Shown in pieces: positions 34,246 to 41,822 of a stretch of 64,000 nt of DNA. Under the pieces are notes generated by a model, which searched no databases, had not been told where the DNA came from, and saw nothing but the letters and a program-made list of their open reading frames with translations. The position numbers and the translations under genes are program-made. The first letter of the stretch is position 1, and every line of letters starts with the position of its first letter. Source of the stretch: Fictibacillus halophilus. GTDB taxonomy: Bacteria; Bacillota; Bacilli; Bacillales; Fictibacillaceae. Where the stretch lies: positions 310,001 to 374,000 of the forward strand of contig NZ_JAEACF010000001.1 in NCBI RefSeq assembly GCF_016401385.1, in the 5' to 3' direction.

Positions 34246-35067
34246 ATGACGTACAGACAAATTAAGTGGTTGATCCTGCTCATTCCAACGATTTCCGTTG
34301 GTTTATGGGAATACGTTAGACATACGGTTCTATTGCCTTATATATCCATGAACACGGGAAACTGGCTGTCTGCCATCATCGTATTTCTTGTTACGCTTTA
34401 TTTTTTGAATATCTTGTTTGGAAGATTAGAGCGCATGCAGCAAGAGCTTCAGAGAGAACGTTCTGAGAAGGCGGTCTTAGAAGAACGGGAGAAAATTGCG
34501 AAAGAGCTGCATGATGGTATCGCTCAGTCTTTATTTTTTCTCTCTGTTCAAGTGAATAAGCTAGAAAGTGAGTTTAGTAGAGATGATAAATCGTATCATA
34601 AACTAAAAAAAACCTTGCAGCACATTCACGATGATACGCGAAGTGCCATTCAAAATCTTCGAAACGTACCAGCTCAAGCTGATATTTCGTGGACACGATC
34701 ATTAAATGCATTCTTCAATGAAATGGAGAGTCAGCATGACTTCAAGATACATCGCGAGTGGAGTTTGAATGACGATGATCTAACTTCAAAGGAAAAAATC
34801 GAGTTGTTTGCTTGTGTACGTGAAGCAATCATCAATGTTATCAAACACGCTGATACGAACGAAATATGGTTGAATACGACAACTACTCCAAAAGGATGGA
34901 TATGTACCGTTGAGGATCAAGGATCAGGATTTGATTCTCAAAAGCCTACAGATGGATTCGGACTAAAAATTTTACAAGACAGAGCGTATTCTATGGACTG
35001 GAAATTAAAAATCGCCAGCACGGAAGGGAAAACGACGGTTACGGTAGAGAAGGAGGAAAATGCATGA
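34246..35067 (+). CDS. NarL-type sensor histidine kinase
   Basis: A 273-residue membrane kinase of the HisKA_3 class. Two transmembrane helices (about residues 7-25 and 41-58) flank a very short outside loop, so the signal is probably sensed in the membrane. A coiled coil (about 59-85) leads to His89 in IAKELHDGIAQSLFF, the phosphoacceptor. The ATPase part has VREAIINVIKHA, VEDQGSGFD and GFGLKILQDRA. AAGGGAAG precedes ATG 34246. It overlaps its response regulator by 4 bp (ATGA), and PepSY and SCO genes follow. Confidence 0.92.
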   Translation: MTYRQIKWLILLIPTISVGLWEYVRHTVLLPYISMNTGNWLSAIIVFLVTLYFLNILFGRLERMQQELQRERSEKAVLEEREKIAKELHDGIAQSLFFLSVQVNKLESEFSRDDKSYHKLKKTLQHIHDDTRSAIQNLRNVPAQADISWTRSLNAFFNEMESQHDFKIHREWSLNDDDLTSKEKIELFACVREAIINVIKHADTNEIWLNTTTTPKGWICTVEDQGSGFDSQKPTDGFGLKILQDRAYSMDWKLKIASTEGKTTVTVEKEENA

Positions 35068-35696
35068 CGCAGCCTATTCGTTTATTGATTGTCGATGATC
35101 ATCATCTTGCTCGAGAAGGTGTCAAAGAGATTCTTGAGTGTCAGACCGAGTTTGAGATAGTAGGTGAAGCATCTAATGGTTTACAAGCAGTAGAGAAGAC
35201 TAAAGCTCTTATGCCAGATCTTGTTCTTATGGATATATCGATGCCGAAGATGAATGGTTTTGAGGCAACTAAAGAAATTAAGAAGCAGTTTCCAAACGTA
35301 AAAGTAGTGATTATGACGGTTTCTTATGACATTACGGACTGGTTTGAAGCTTTAAAGCGTGGTGCACAAGGATACCTTCTCAAAAATTTGAACACAGAAG
35401 ATATGCTGAACGGTTTGAAAGCATATGCTATGGATGAAATTCCGATGTCGAAAGAGATGGCTTTTCGAATATGGAAAGAATTCAAGAAGGATGGACAAGC
35501 TGAGCAAACACTTTCTGCCAGGGAACAGGATGTATTACAACTGGTAGCAAAGGGGCATTCGAATAAGGAAATCTCGAAAGTACTCAATATTTCTGAGAAT
35601 ACTGTCAAAACCCATATGAAGAATATTTTAGGAAAACTGCATCTAGAAAATCGTGTCCAATTAGCAAGCTATGCTTACGATAACGGTATCGTTTAA
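35064..35696 (+). CDS. NarL/LuxR-family response regulator
   Basis: A 210-residue regulator. The receiver domain (1-120) shows the acidic pocket IVDDHH, phosphoacceptor Asp57 in LVLMDISMPKMNG, and Lys in GYLLKNL. The C-terminal LuxR-type HTH has LSAREQDVLQLVAKGHSNKE, then ISENTVKTHMKNILGKL. The ribosome binding site GGAGG lies within the kinase end. A 24-bp inverted repeat 36 bp downstream of the stop, just before the PepSY gene, is a candidate binding site for this protein. Confidence 0.93.
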   Translation: MTQPIRLLIVDDHHLAREGVKEILECQTEFEIVGEASNGLQAVEKTKALMPDLVLMDISMPKMNGFEATKEIKKQFPNVKVVIMTVSYDITDWFEALKRGAQGYLLKNLNTEDMLNGLKAYAMDEIPMSKEMAFRIWKEFKKDGQAEQTLSAREQDVLQLVAKGHSNKEISKVLNISENTVKTHMKNILGKLHLENRVQLASYAYDNGIV

Positions 35697-35732
35697 TTTA
35701 AAGCGTCATACAATGGACACATTTTTATTTTC

Positions 35733-35756
35733 GTAATCACCCTTTAGAGTGATTAC
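35733..35756. promoter_or_regulatory. Inverted repeat GTAATCAC-N8-GTGATTAC, candidate operator
   Basis: GTAATCAC (35733-35740) and GTGATTAC (35749-35756) are perfect 8-bp arms around CCTTTAGA. There is no T-run, so it does not look like a terminator. It lies 60 bp before the PepSY gene start, downstream of the response regulator gene. Confidence 0.6.
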
Positions 35757-35815
35757 CATTTCATGCTTGTTGTTTATACTTTTCCATATTGAGTACGAAT
35801 AAGGAGAATATAAAT

Positions 35816-37189
35816 ATGCAAGCAACAGCTTACAAGCTACCAGAAAGCAATGAAAATCCATCAAAGACATCTAACAGTCTCTACCAGACGTTTTGGAGAT
35901 GGCATTTTTATGGTGGGATTATCTTTGCACCTTTTTTAATCTTACTTGCTATTAGTGGCGCGTTATATTTATTTCAAGCTGAAATTGAGACGATGATCTA
36001 CAAAGACAAGATCATTGTTCAAAAAGGCGATCAATCACTTCCGCTCTCACAGCAGATTGACACAGTTCTAGCGGAGTACCCTGGAGCAGAGATTGGTTCA
36101 ATCAGATTGCCGAAAGAAGATACTCGAGCTACTTTAGTAAAAGTTATAGAAAATGATGTGGTTACACAGGTTTATGTAAACCCATACACAGCGTCTATAA
36201 CAGGAACGATGCTTGACGAAGATCATTTCAAAAATGTTGTCGCTAAGCTACACAGTGAATGGATTGTTGGAGGAACGTTCATCAATAGGTTCGTTGAACT
36301 GGCTGCATGTTGGACGATCATCATATTGATTACAGGCTTATACATATGGTGGCCAAGAAACAAGAAGACTTTCATGGGAACGATCTTTCCTCGTTTAAAA
36401 AAGAGAGGCCGCATGTTCTGGAGAGACCTTCACGCAGTAACAGCATTCTGGCTATCGCTGATGATTTTGATCCTAATCGTGACAGGGCTGCCATGGTCAG
36501 GTGTGATGGGAGAACAGATAAATAAGCTCGCGACGAATGCAAATGCAGGCTATCCAACTTATGCATTCATGGCGCCAACAGCAGAGAAGACAACAGGTGA
36601 GATCGCAGAAGACATTCCGTGGGCAACTGAGAACAACCCTGCACCAGCATCAAAAAAAGATGATGGATCCCTCTCTGTTGATCAAGTGATGTACTTAGCT
36701 CAAGAGAACAAGATTCAAAAGCCTTACACGATTTCATTGCCCAGAGGAGAAGATGGCGTATTTACGATTGCTTCTTCACGAGATAAACCGGAAAATGAAG
36801 CGACGGTTTATTTTAACCAGTATAACGGAGAAATCGTAGAGGATATAAGGTTTAGTGACTATGGATGGATGGCTAAGGCCATATCGATTGGAATCGCACT
36901 GCATGAAGGTCATTATTTTGGTCTTGCTAACCAGATTTTAGGAGCGATAGCTGCTCTTGGTTTAGTGGCGATCGTCATCTTCTCACTCATCATGTGGAAA
37001 AAGCGTAAACCTTCTGGAAAATTAGGAGTGCCAAAGAAATCGGACAAGAAGCTAAAGCCGTGGATTATCGTCCTCATGATCATTACAGGTATTGTTATGC
37101 CTCTTGCAGGTATATCTTTTGTCTTCGTATTCTTACTAGATCGTTTTGTTATACCACGAGTAAAACCGCTTCAGGCATGGCTGTCATAA
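35816..37189 (+). CDS. PepSY-associated transmembrane protein
   Basis: A 457-residue membrane protein of the PepSY_TM family. Membrane segments are visible at about residues 27-47 (GGIIFAPFLILLAISGALYLF), 160-180 (AACWTIIILITGLYIWWPR), 203-225 (AFWLSLMILILIVTGLPWSG), about 380-400 (AIAALGLVAIVIFSLIMW) and near the C-terminus. Large outside loops hold the PepSY domains. The family is linked to iron or copper reduction and uptake. AAGGAG places the start at ATG 35816; an in-frame TTG 27 bp earlier has no site. The SCO gene follows after 22 bp. Confidence 0.88.
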   Translation: MQATAYKLPESNENPSKTSNSLYQTFWRWHFYGGIIFAPFLILLAISGALYLFQAEIETMIYKDKIIVQKGDQSLPLSQQIDTVLAEYPGAEIGSIRLPKEDTRATLVKVIENDVVTQVYVNPYTASITGTMLDEDHFKNVVAKLHSEWIVGGTFINRFVELAACWTIIILITGLYIWWPRNKKTFMGTIFPRLKKRGRMFWRDLHAVTAFWLSLMILILIVTGLPWSGVMGEQINKLATNANAGYPTYAFMAPTAEKTTGEIAEDIPWATENNPAPASKKDDGSLSVDQVMYLAQENKIQKPYTISLPRGEDGVFTIASSRDKPENEATVYFNQYNGEIVEDIRFSDYGWMAKAISIGIALHEGHYFGLANQILGAIAALGLVAIVIFSLIMWKKRKPSGKLGVPKKSDKKLKPWIIVLMIITGIVMPLAGISFVFVFLLDRFVIPRVKPLQAWLS

Positions 37190-37211
37190 TATTATTAGAG
37201 GTGAACTTATC

Positions 37212-37853
37212 ATGAAAAGAATGATGTTAATTTTCGGACTTGTGCTGACGATAGCAATCTTATCAGCATGCGGTTCAGGTGGATCCAAGGACGAACACGA
37301 GAATCATAAGAACCACGAACAACATAATACCGAAAGCAAGGAGACGTCTCAGTCATTAGACTGGGACGTTCAGTCGTTTTCTTTCAAAGACCAAAACGAA
37401 GCTGAATTTGGGTTGGAAGACTTAAAGGGTAAAGTGTGGATGGCGAATTTTATCTTCACGAACTGTACGACAGTTTGTCCGCCGATGACTGCTCATATGG
37501 CTAAACTTCAAGATATGGCAAAAGAAGAGAGTGTAGATGTGGAATTTGTTTCTTTCTCTATCGATCCAAAAAGAGATAATGCTGAGGCATTGAAGAAGTT
37601 TGGTGAAAACTATGACGCGGACTTCTCCAACTGGCACTTCCTGGGTGGTTATGAACAAAAACAAATTGAACAATTAGCAAAAGATTCATTCAAAACACCT
37701 GTAGTGGCTGATCCTAACTCAGATCAATTCATCCATGCGACTGCATTTTTTTTAGTTAATAAAGAAGGAAAAGTAGTCTCTAGATATGATGGAGTAGAGA
37801 ATACGCCGTACGAAGAAATCATTGCAGATATGAAAAATAGACTAAAAAAGTAA
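37212..37853 (+). CDS. SCO1/SenC-family lipoprotein (copper delivery to cytochrome oxidase)
   Basis: A 213-residue lipoprotein: a signal peptide ends at the lipobox LSAC with Cys20 as the lipid-modified residue. A His-rich linker (about 28-38) may bind metal. The thioredoxin-like domain has FTNCTTVCPPM (Cys85 and Cys89, the CxxxC copper site) and the conserved His in FIHATAFFLV. SCO proteins deliver copper to the CuA site of cytochrome oxidase or act as thiol reductases. It is transcribed with the PepSY gene next to a two-component pair, so the four genes may answer copper or respiratory state. Confidence 0.93.
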   Translation: MKRMMLIFGLVLTIAILSACGSGGSKDEHENHKNHEQHNTESKETSQSLDWDVQSFSFKDQNEAEFGLEDLKGKVWMANFIFTNCTTVCPPMTAHMAKLQDMAKEESVDVEFVSFSIDPKRDNAEALKKFGENYDADFSNWHFLGGYEQKQIEQLAKDSFKTPVVADPNSDQFIHATAFFLVNKEGKVVSRYDGVENTPYEEIIADMKNRLKK

Positions 37854-37921
37854 AGAAGCATTATTTTATAGTGAAAATAGAGCAAACACCCGAGTGGAAA
37901 AATGAAAGGGAATTCAAAGAG

Positions 37922-37954
37922 AAATAGTTGGGGGTCTGACCCCAACTATTTTTT
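37922..37954 (+). terminator. Rho-independent terminator with GGGG-TCTGA-CCCC head
   Basis: AAATAGTTGGGG (37922-37933) pairs perfectly with CCCCAACTATTT (37940-37951) around GTCTGA, then TTTT. Confidence 0.9.
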
Positions 37955-37980
37955 GCATTTGTTCACACAATAGTTATGGT

Positions 37981-38010
37981 TTGGAAGTCTAACTTCTACA
38001 TACTTATGAT
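37981..38010 (+). promoter_or_regulatory. Likely SigA promoter of the DUF3817 gene
   Basis: TTGGAA (37981-37986), 18 bp, TATGAT (38005-38010), about 50 bp before the start codon. Confidence 0.55.
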
Positions 38011-38060
38011 AAAACTATAGATAGAATCGTCATTATGTGATAATGGAGGTAAATTCATTT

Positions 38061-38342
38061 ATGAATCCGATAAAAACGTTAAAAACAGTGGGATATCTTG
38101 AAGGTGCTTCGTTCCTAATCCTTCTTTTCATCGCCATGCCACTGAAGTATTTCTTAGATCAGCCGATGGCCGTATCAATCGTTGGTGCTCTTCATGGTCT
38201 GTTGTTCGTTCTTTACATTTTAGTCATTCTGTATGTGTACAACGTGAAGAAGTGGCCGATCATGCGCGCATTCTTGGCGCTGTTATCCTCTGTCTTGCCA
38301 TTCGGACCGTTCATTTTCGACCGCAAGTTTTTAAAAGATTAA
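38061..38342 (+). CDS. DUF3817 small membrane protein
   Basis: A 93-residue integral membrane protein with three helices. GYLEGASFLILLFIAMPLKY, VGALHGLLFVLYILVILYVY and LLSSVLPFGPFIFDRKFL are the conserved blocks of DUF3817 (YdzA-type), including the G-x-x-E, HG and PFGPF-x-x-D motifs. Function is unknown. GGAGGT lies about 10 nt before ATG 38061; the longer frame from 38037 does not match the family start. Monocistronic. Confidence 0.88.
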   Translation: MNPIKTLKTVGYLEGASFLILLFIAMPLKYFLDQPMAVSIVGALHGLLFVLYILVILYVYNVKKWPIMRAFLALLSSVLPFGPFIFDRKFLKD

Positions 38343-38349
38343 TACTGCT

Positions 38350-38385
38350 AAAAGAGAGACTGCTTTTCGTAGGCTCTCTTTTTTT
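38350..38385 (+). terminator. Rho-independent terminator
   Basis: AAAAGAGAG pairs with CTCTCTTTT with a mismatch-containing upper stem (ACTG...TAGG), followed by a T-run. Confidence 0.8.
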
Positions 38386-38418
38386 GTTACTTAAAAGGTA
38401 GAGAGGGTGTATCATGAT

Positions 38419-38539
38419 TTGTCGAAAAGCCTTTATTTTTCAATTTAAACTTAATTGCTATCGATTTAGACTTAATTAATTTATTTTAGACTTAATTACT
38501 AGCAAATTAGACTTAATCACTCTCGATCTCGACTTAATT
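38419..38539. repeat. Intergenic 20/21-bp spaced repeat array with core TTTAGACTTAATT
   Basis: The exact 14-mer TTGTCGAAAAGCCT (38419-38432) leads into five cores whose ACTTAAT begins at 38449, 38470, 38490, 38511 and 38532, spaced 21, 20, 21 and 21 bp. The core is roughly ATTTAGACTTAATT and the 7-9 bases between cores differ. The odd 20-bp step breaks any reading frame. The rest of the 38540-38759 spacer shows no gene. Confidence 0.8.
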
Positions 38540-38759
38540 ACACCCCCTAGTCAAATCACAATCGGGAGTTTGCTTGCCGCATGAACAAATCAAATGAAAT
38601 TGTCCTCCTCAGACGCAACCCAAACGTCACTAAAACGAAATCCCTACAATTCTCAAAATACATCTCCCTTCATGTTAAGAATTTGTTTAAGTTGTTTTAA
38701 TTTTCTAATTTTCGGCTATTTATACTTTAATATGGTTTTAAACAAGGAGGGACAAGCTT

Positions 38760-39389
38760 TTGATTAAAGCACTTCTGCTTAATGCGTCACTTAAAAGTGG
38801 TGAAGAAGTCTCCAATACAGAAAGTTTGATGAACGAAGCGGTGCATATTTTCAATAAGAACAACATAGATACTGAGATGGTAAGGCTTGCTGATTACAGA
38901 ATCGCATACGGTGTTTCGGAAGATGAAGGGGAGGGTGACGAGTGGCCACAGATTTTTGAAAAAGTAAAAGCGGCTGATATCCTCATCATCGGAACACCGC
39001 TCTGGCTAGGTGAAAAGAGCAGCCTTGCTACACAAGCGATCGAGAGGCTATATGGCGCGAGTGGTATGACGAACGAAAAAGGCCAATATATATTTTATAA
39101 CAAGGTGGCAGGGGTAGTTGTGACAGGTAATGAAGATGGAGCGAAACACGCGAGTGCTTCCATTCTGTACGGCTTGTCTCACATTGGATTTACACTACCA
39201 CCGAATGTGGATACATATTGGGTTGGTGAAGCAGGTCCAGGACCTTCCTATATTGAAGCGGAAGGAAACAAAAATGATTTCACGATGCAGCACAATAAAA
39301 TAATGACGTACAATCTGATTCACTTTGCAAAGCTTTTAAAAGAACATCCTATTCCAACAGAAGGCAATGTGGTAGAAAGCAATAGCTAA
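38760..39389 (+). CDS. NADPH-dependent FMN reductase-like flavoprotein
   Basis: A 209-residue flavodoxin-fold protein. LLLNASLKSGEEVSNTESLM is the N-terminal FMN phosphate loop, ADILIIGTPLWLGEKSSL is the central flavin-contacting segment (G-T-P-x-W-x-x), and VVVTGNEDGAKHASASILYGL is the third loop. It probably reduces FMN or a quinone with NAD(P)H. TTG 38760 follows AAGGAGG. It starts a three-gene run with egtB (16 bp later) and egtD, so a redox role in that pathway is possible but not shown. Confidence 0.85.
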   Translation: MIKALLLNASLKSGEEVSNTESLMNEAVHIFNKNNIDTEMVRLADYRIAYGVSEDEGEGDEWPQIFEKVKAADILIIGTPLWLGEKSSLATQAIERLYGASGMTNEKGQYIFYNKVAGVVVTGNEDGAKHASASILYGLSHIGFTLPPNVDTYWVGEAGPGPSYIEAEGNKNDFTMQHNKIMTYNLIHFAKLLKEHPIPTEGNVVESNS

Positions 39390-39405
39390 TAAAGGGAGGA
39401 TACTT

Positions 39406-40689
39406 ATGGCAATCGATCAGTTAGCGGTAGCACGGTTAAGTGAGCAGTTTAGTGCAATCAGATCATTATCTGAAAAACTAGCATCAAAGCTTCAACATGA
39501 AGATACGATTATTCAGGCTATGCCAGATGTAAGTCCGCCAAAGTGGCATCTGGCACACACGACATGGTTTTTTGAACGATTTATCCTAAAAGAAAAGAAT
39601 CCTTCATACGTTCCGTTTAATCCAAATTTTGATTATCTTTTTAATTCCTACTATGAAACCATTGGTTCTTATCATCCCAGACATTCTAGAGGCGTACTTT
39701 CAAGGCCGTCTATGGAAGAAGTGTATGCGTATCGAAACTATGTAAACGAAGGGATAGTGAGTCTGCTTAAAGACTATGGAGATCAGCTTCCAGAAGGGGT
39801 TGAAGATTTAATTGAGATCGGTCTTCAACACGAACAGCAACACCAAGAACTTCTTTTAACGGATGTAAAATATAACTTCAGCTGCAACCCTATGCTGCCT
39901 TCGTACACAGAACCTTCTACAACAAGTAATCACACAACAACTGATCATCAATCGCAAGTCAATGAAATTAAGTTTGAAGGAGGACTCGTTGAAATTGGTT
40001 TTGAAGGAGCAGGGTTCTCATTTGATAATGAACGGCCTCGTCATAAGGTTTGGTTGAATGCTTATCAGATATCTTCCCATCCCGTTACGAACGGAGAATA
40101 TCTTTCTTTTATTGAAGCGGGAGGATATGAGCAGCCTGAGCATTGGTTGTCGGATGGCTGGGCAACAGTCAAAAAAGAAAATTGGAAACATCCCCTTTAT
40201 TGGCGTAAGGCTGAGGATGGATGGTACACGTTCACGTTAACAGGTGAAAAGAAATTAAATCTTGATGAACCTGTCTGTCATGTAAGTTTTTATGAGGCGG
40301 ATGCTTATGCTAGGTGGAGCGGAAAAAGGCTGCCAACAGAAGCAGAGTGGGAACATGCGATGAGTTCCATCCCAATAGAAGGAAATTTTGTTGAAGAAGA
40401 ATCATATCATCCGATTGCGGGTGAGTCTTATACAAAATCACCGATAAAGAAAGCCTTTGGAGATGTATGGGAATGGACCAGTAGCCCCTACACTTCGTAT
40501 CCAGAGAGTAAACCGCTCGAAGGTGCGCTCGGAGAATATAATGCGAAGTTCATGTGCAATCAAATGGTTTTACGTGGAGGATCATGTGTAACCTCAAAAT
40601 TGCATATTCGACCTACTTATCGCAACTTTTTTCAAGCTGATAAAAGATGGCAGTTCAGCGGCATTCGCTTAGCGGGGGACCTCACATGA
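39406..40689 (+). CDS. egtB: EgtB-type iron(II) sulfoxide synthase
   Basis: A 427-residue enzyme with an N-terminal DinB_2 domain and a C-terminal formylglycine-generating-enzyme (FGE-sulfatase) domain, the EgtB architecture. The three iron-binding His are readable: His51 in HLAHTTWFFE, and His142 and His146 in HEQQHQELL. The FGE part has HPVTNGEYLSFIEAGGY, GKRLPTEAEWEHA, GDVWEWTSSPY and VLRGGSC. EgtB joins a thiol (cysteine or gamma-glutamylcysteine) to hercynine with oxygen. GGGAGG supports ATG 39406. Coupled to egtD by a 4-bp overlap. Confidence 0.92.
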   Translation: MAIDQLAVARLSEQFSAIRSLSEKLASKLQHEDTIIQAMPDVSPPKWHLAHTTWFFERFILKEKNPSYVPFNPNFDYLFNSYYETIGSYHPRHSRGVLSRPSMEEVYAYRNYVNEGIVSLLKDYGDQLPEGVEDLIEIGLQHEQQHQELLLTDVKYNFSCNPMLPSYTEPSTTSNHTTTDHQSQVNEIKFEGGLVEIGFEGAGFSFDNERPRHKVWLNAYQISSHPVTNGEYLSFIEAGGYEQPEHWLSDGWATVKKENWKHPLYWRKAEDGWYTFTLTGEKKLNLDEPVCHVSFYEADAYARWSGKRLPTEAEWEHAMSSIPIEGNFVEEESYHPIAGESYTKSPIKKAFGDVWEWTSSPYTSYPESKPLEGALGEYNAKFMCNQMVLRGGSCVTSKLHIRPTYRNFFQADKRWQFSGIRLAGDLT

Positions 40690-41651
40690 AAACAGTTAGA
40701 TCGAACGTTCATTATCACATCGGAAACGAACCTGAAACAGATATGTATAGTGAGGTACTCCTAGGATTGCAACAAGAGAAGAAGTTCATTTCTCCAAAGT
40801 ATTTTTATGATAAAAAAGGTTCTGAGCTGTTTGAAGCCATTACGATGCTTACAGAATACTATCCGACCCGAACAGAACTCTTTATCCTAAACAAATATAA
40901 AGGGGAAATGGCTGACGCAATCGGAAGGGATACGGCACTCGTAGAGTTTGGAAGTGGCAGCAGTGAAAAAGTGAGGACACTTTTAGAGGCGATGCCTAAG
41001 CTCAAAGAATATGTGCCGATTGATATCTCAAAAGATTTTCTTTATCAATCAGCACGAGCGCTGTCTATAGAATATCCTCATCTGGATGTTCATGCAGTTT
41101 CTGCGGATTACACGGATAAGTTTGAGGTGCCAGAGCTCACATCTAAACGCAAAGCTGTATTTTTTCCGGGATCTACTATTGGGAACTTTGAGCCCAAAGA
41201 AAGAATGAATTTTTTAAAGATGACAGCGGATTTTCTTAAACCTGATGGCGGTTTGTTGATTGGAGTAGATATGAAAAAAGATCATGCTGTATTGAATGCA
41301 GCTTATAACGATAGTAAAGGGATCACAAGTCAATTCAATAAAAACTTATTAAACCGATTAAACAGAGAACTCTTGGCAAACTTTGACCTTGAAAAATTTC
41401 AACATCATGCTTTTTATCATGCTGAAAAGGGCAGAATTGAAATGCACCTAGTTAGCATGGTAGATCAGACGATAACCATAGGTAATGAGAACGTCTTATT
41501 CACCGAGGGAGAGACTATTCACACTGAGAATTCTTATAAGTTCACAATTGATGAGTTTCAAAATATGGCAAGGGATTGTGGGTTCACACCCAAAAAAGTA
41601 TGGTGTGATGATAAGAACTGGTTCAGTATGCATTACTTGGTTGTAGAATAG
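40686..41651 (+). CDS. egtD: EgtD-type L-histidine N-alpha-methyltransferase
   Basis: A 321-residue DUF2260-type methyltransferase that trimethylates histidine to hercynine. ISPKYFYDKKGSELFE and TEYYPTRTE are the family N-terminal signature, LVEFGSGSSEKVR is the SAM loop, and FPGSTIGNF is the conserved Asn/Phe segment. ATG 40686 overlaps the egtB stop as ATGA and follows GGGGGA; the frame extends 13 codons upstream without better support. No egtA, egtC or C-S lyase gene lies nearby, so the last steps must be encoded elsewhere. Confidence 0.92.
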   Translation: MKTVRSNVHYHIGNEPETDMYSEVLLGLQQEKKFISPKYFYDKKGSELFEAITMLTEYYPTRTELFILNKYKGEMADAIGRDTALVEFGSGSSEKVRTLLEAMPKLKEYVPIDISKDFLYQSARALSIEYPHLDVHAVSADYTDKFEVPELTSKRKAVFFPGSTIGNFEPKERMNFLKMTADFLKPDGGLLIGVDMKKDHAVLNAAYNDSKGITSQFNKNLLNRLNRELLANFDLEKFQHHAFYHAEKGRIEMHLVSMVDQTITIGNENVLFTEGETIHTENSYKFTIDEFQNMARDCGFTPKKVWCDDKNWFSMHYLVVE

Positions 41652-41663
41652 ACTAAAAACTGC

Positions 41664-41691
41664 AGGACTCCTTTATTGAGGAGTTCTTTTT
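41664..41691 (+). terminator. Terminator of the egt operon
   Basis: AGGACTCCT (41664-41672) pairs with AGGAGTTCT (41679-41687) with one G-U pair, then TTTT. Confidence 0.85.
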
Positions 41692-41822
41692 CGTCCACAA
41701 AGTATAGATTTAAATACTCAGTTAGTTAGCGTGCATTCGTGTTTAGTTCGAAGCTTTTTATTGGGCATTTTTTTACCAAAGGGAGATAATAAGAAAAAAA
41801 TGTTATGGAAGAGGGTTGGATC

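Noticed and set aside
8861..38539. CRISPR arrays at the 21-bp repeats
   Set aside because: Repeat cores of 5-14 bp and spacers of 7-11 bp are far too short, and no cas gene is present.
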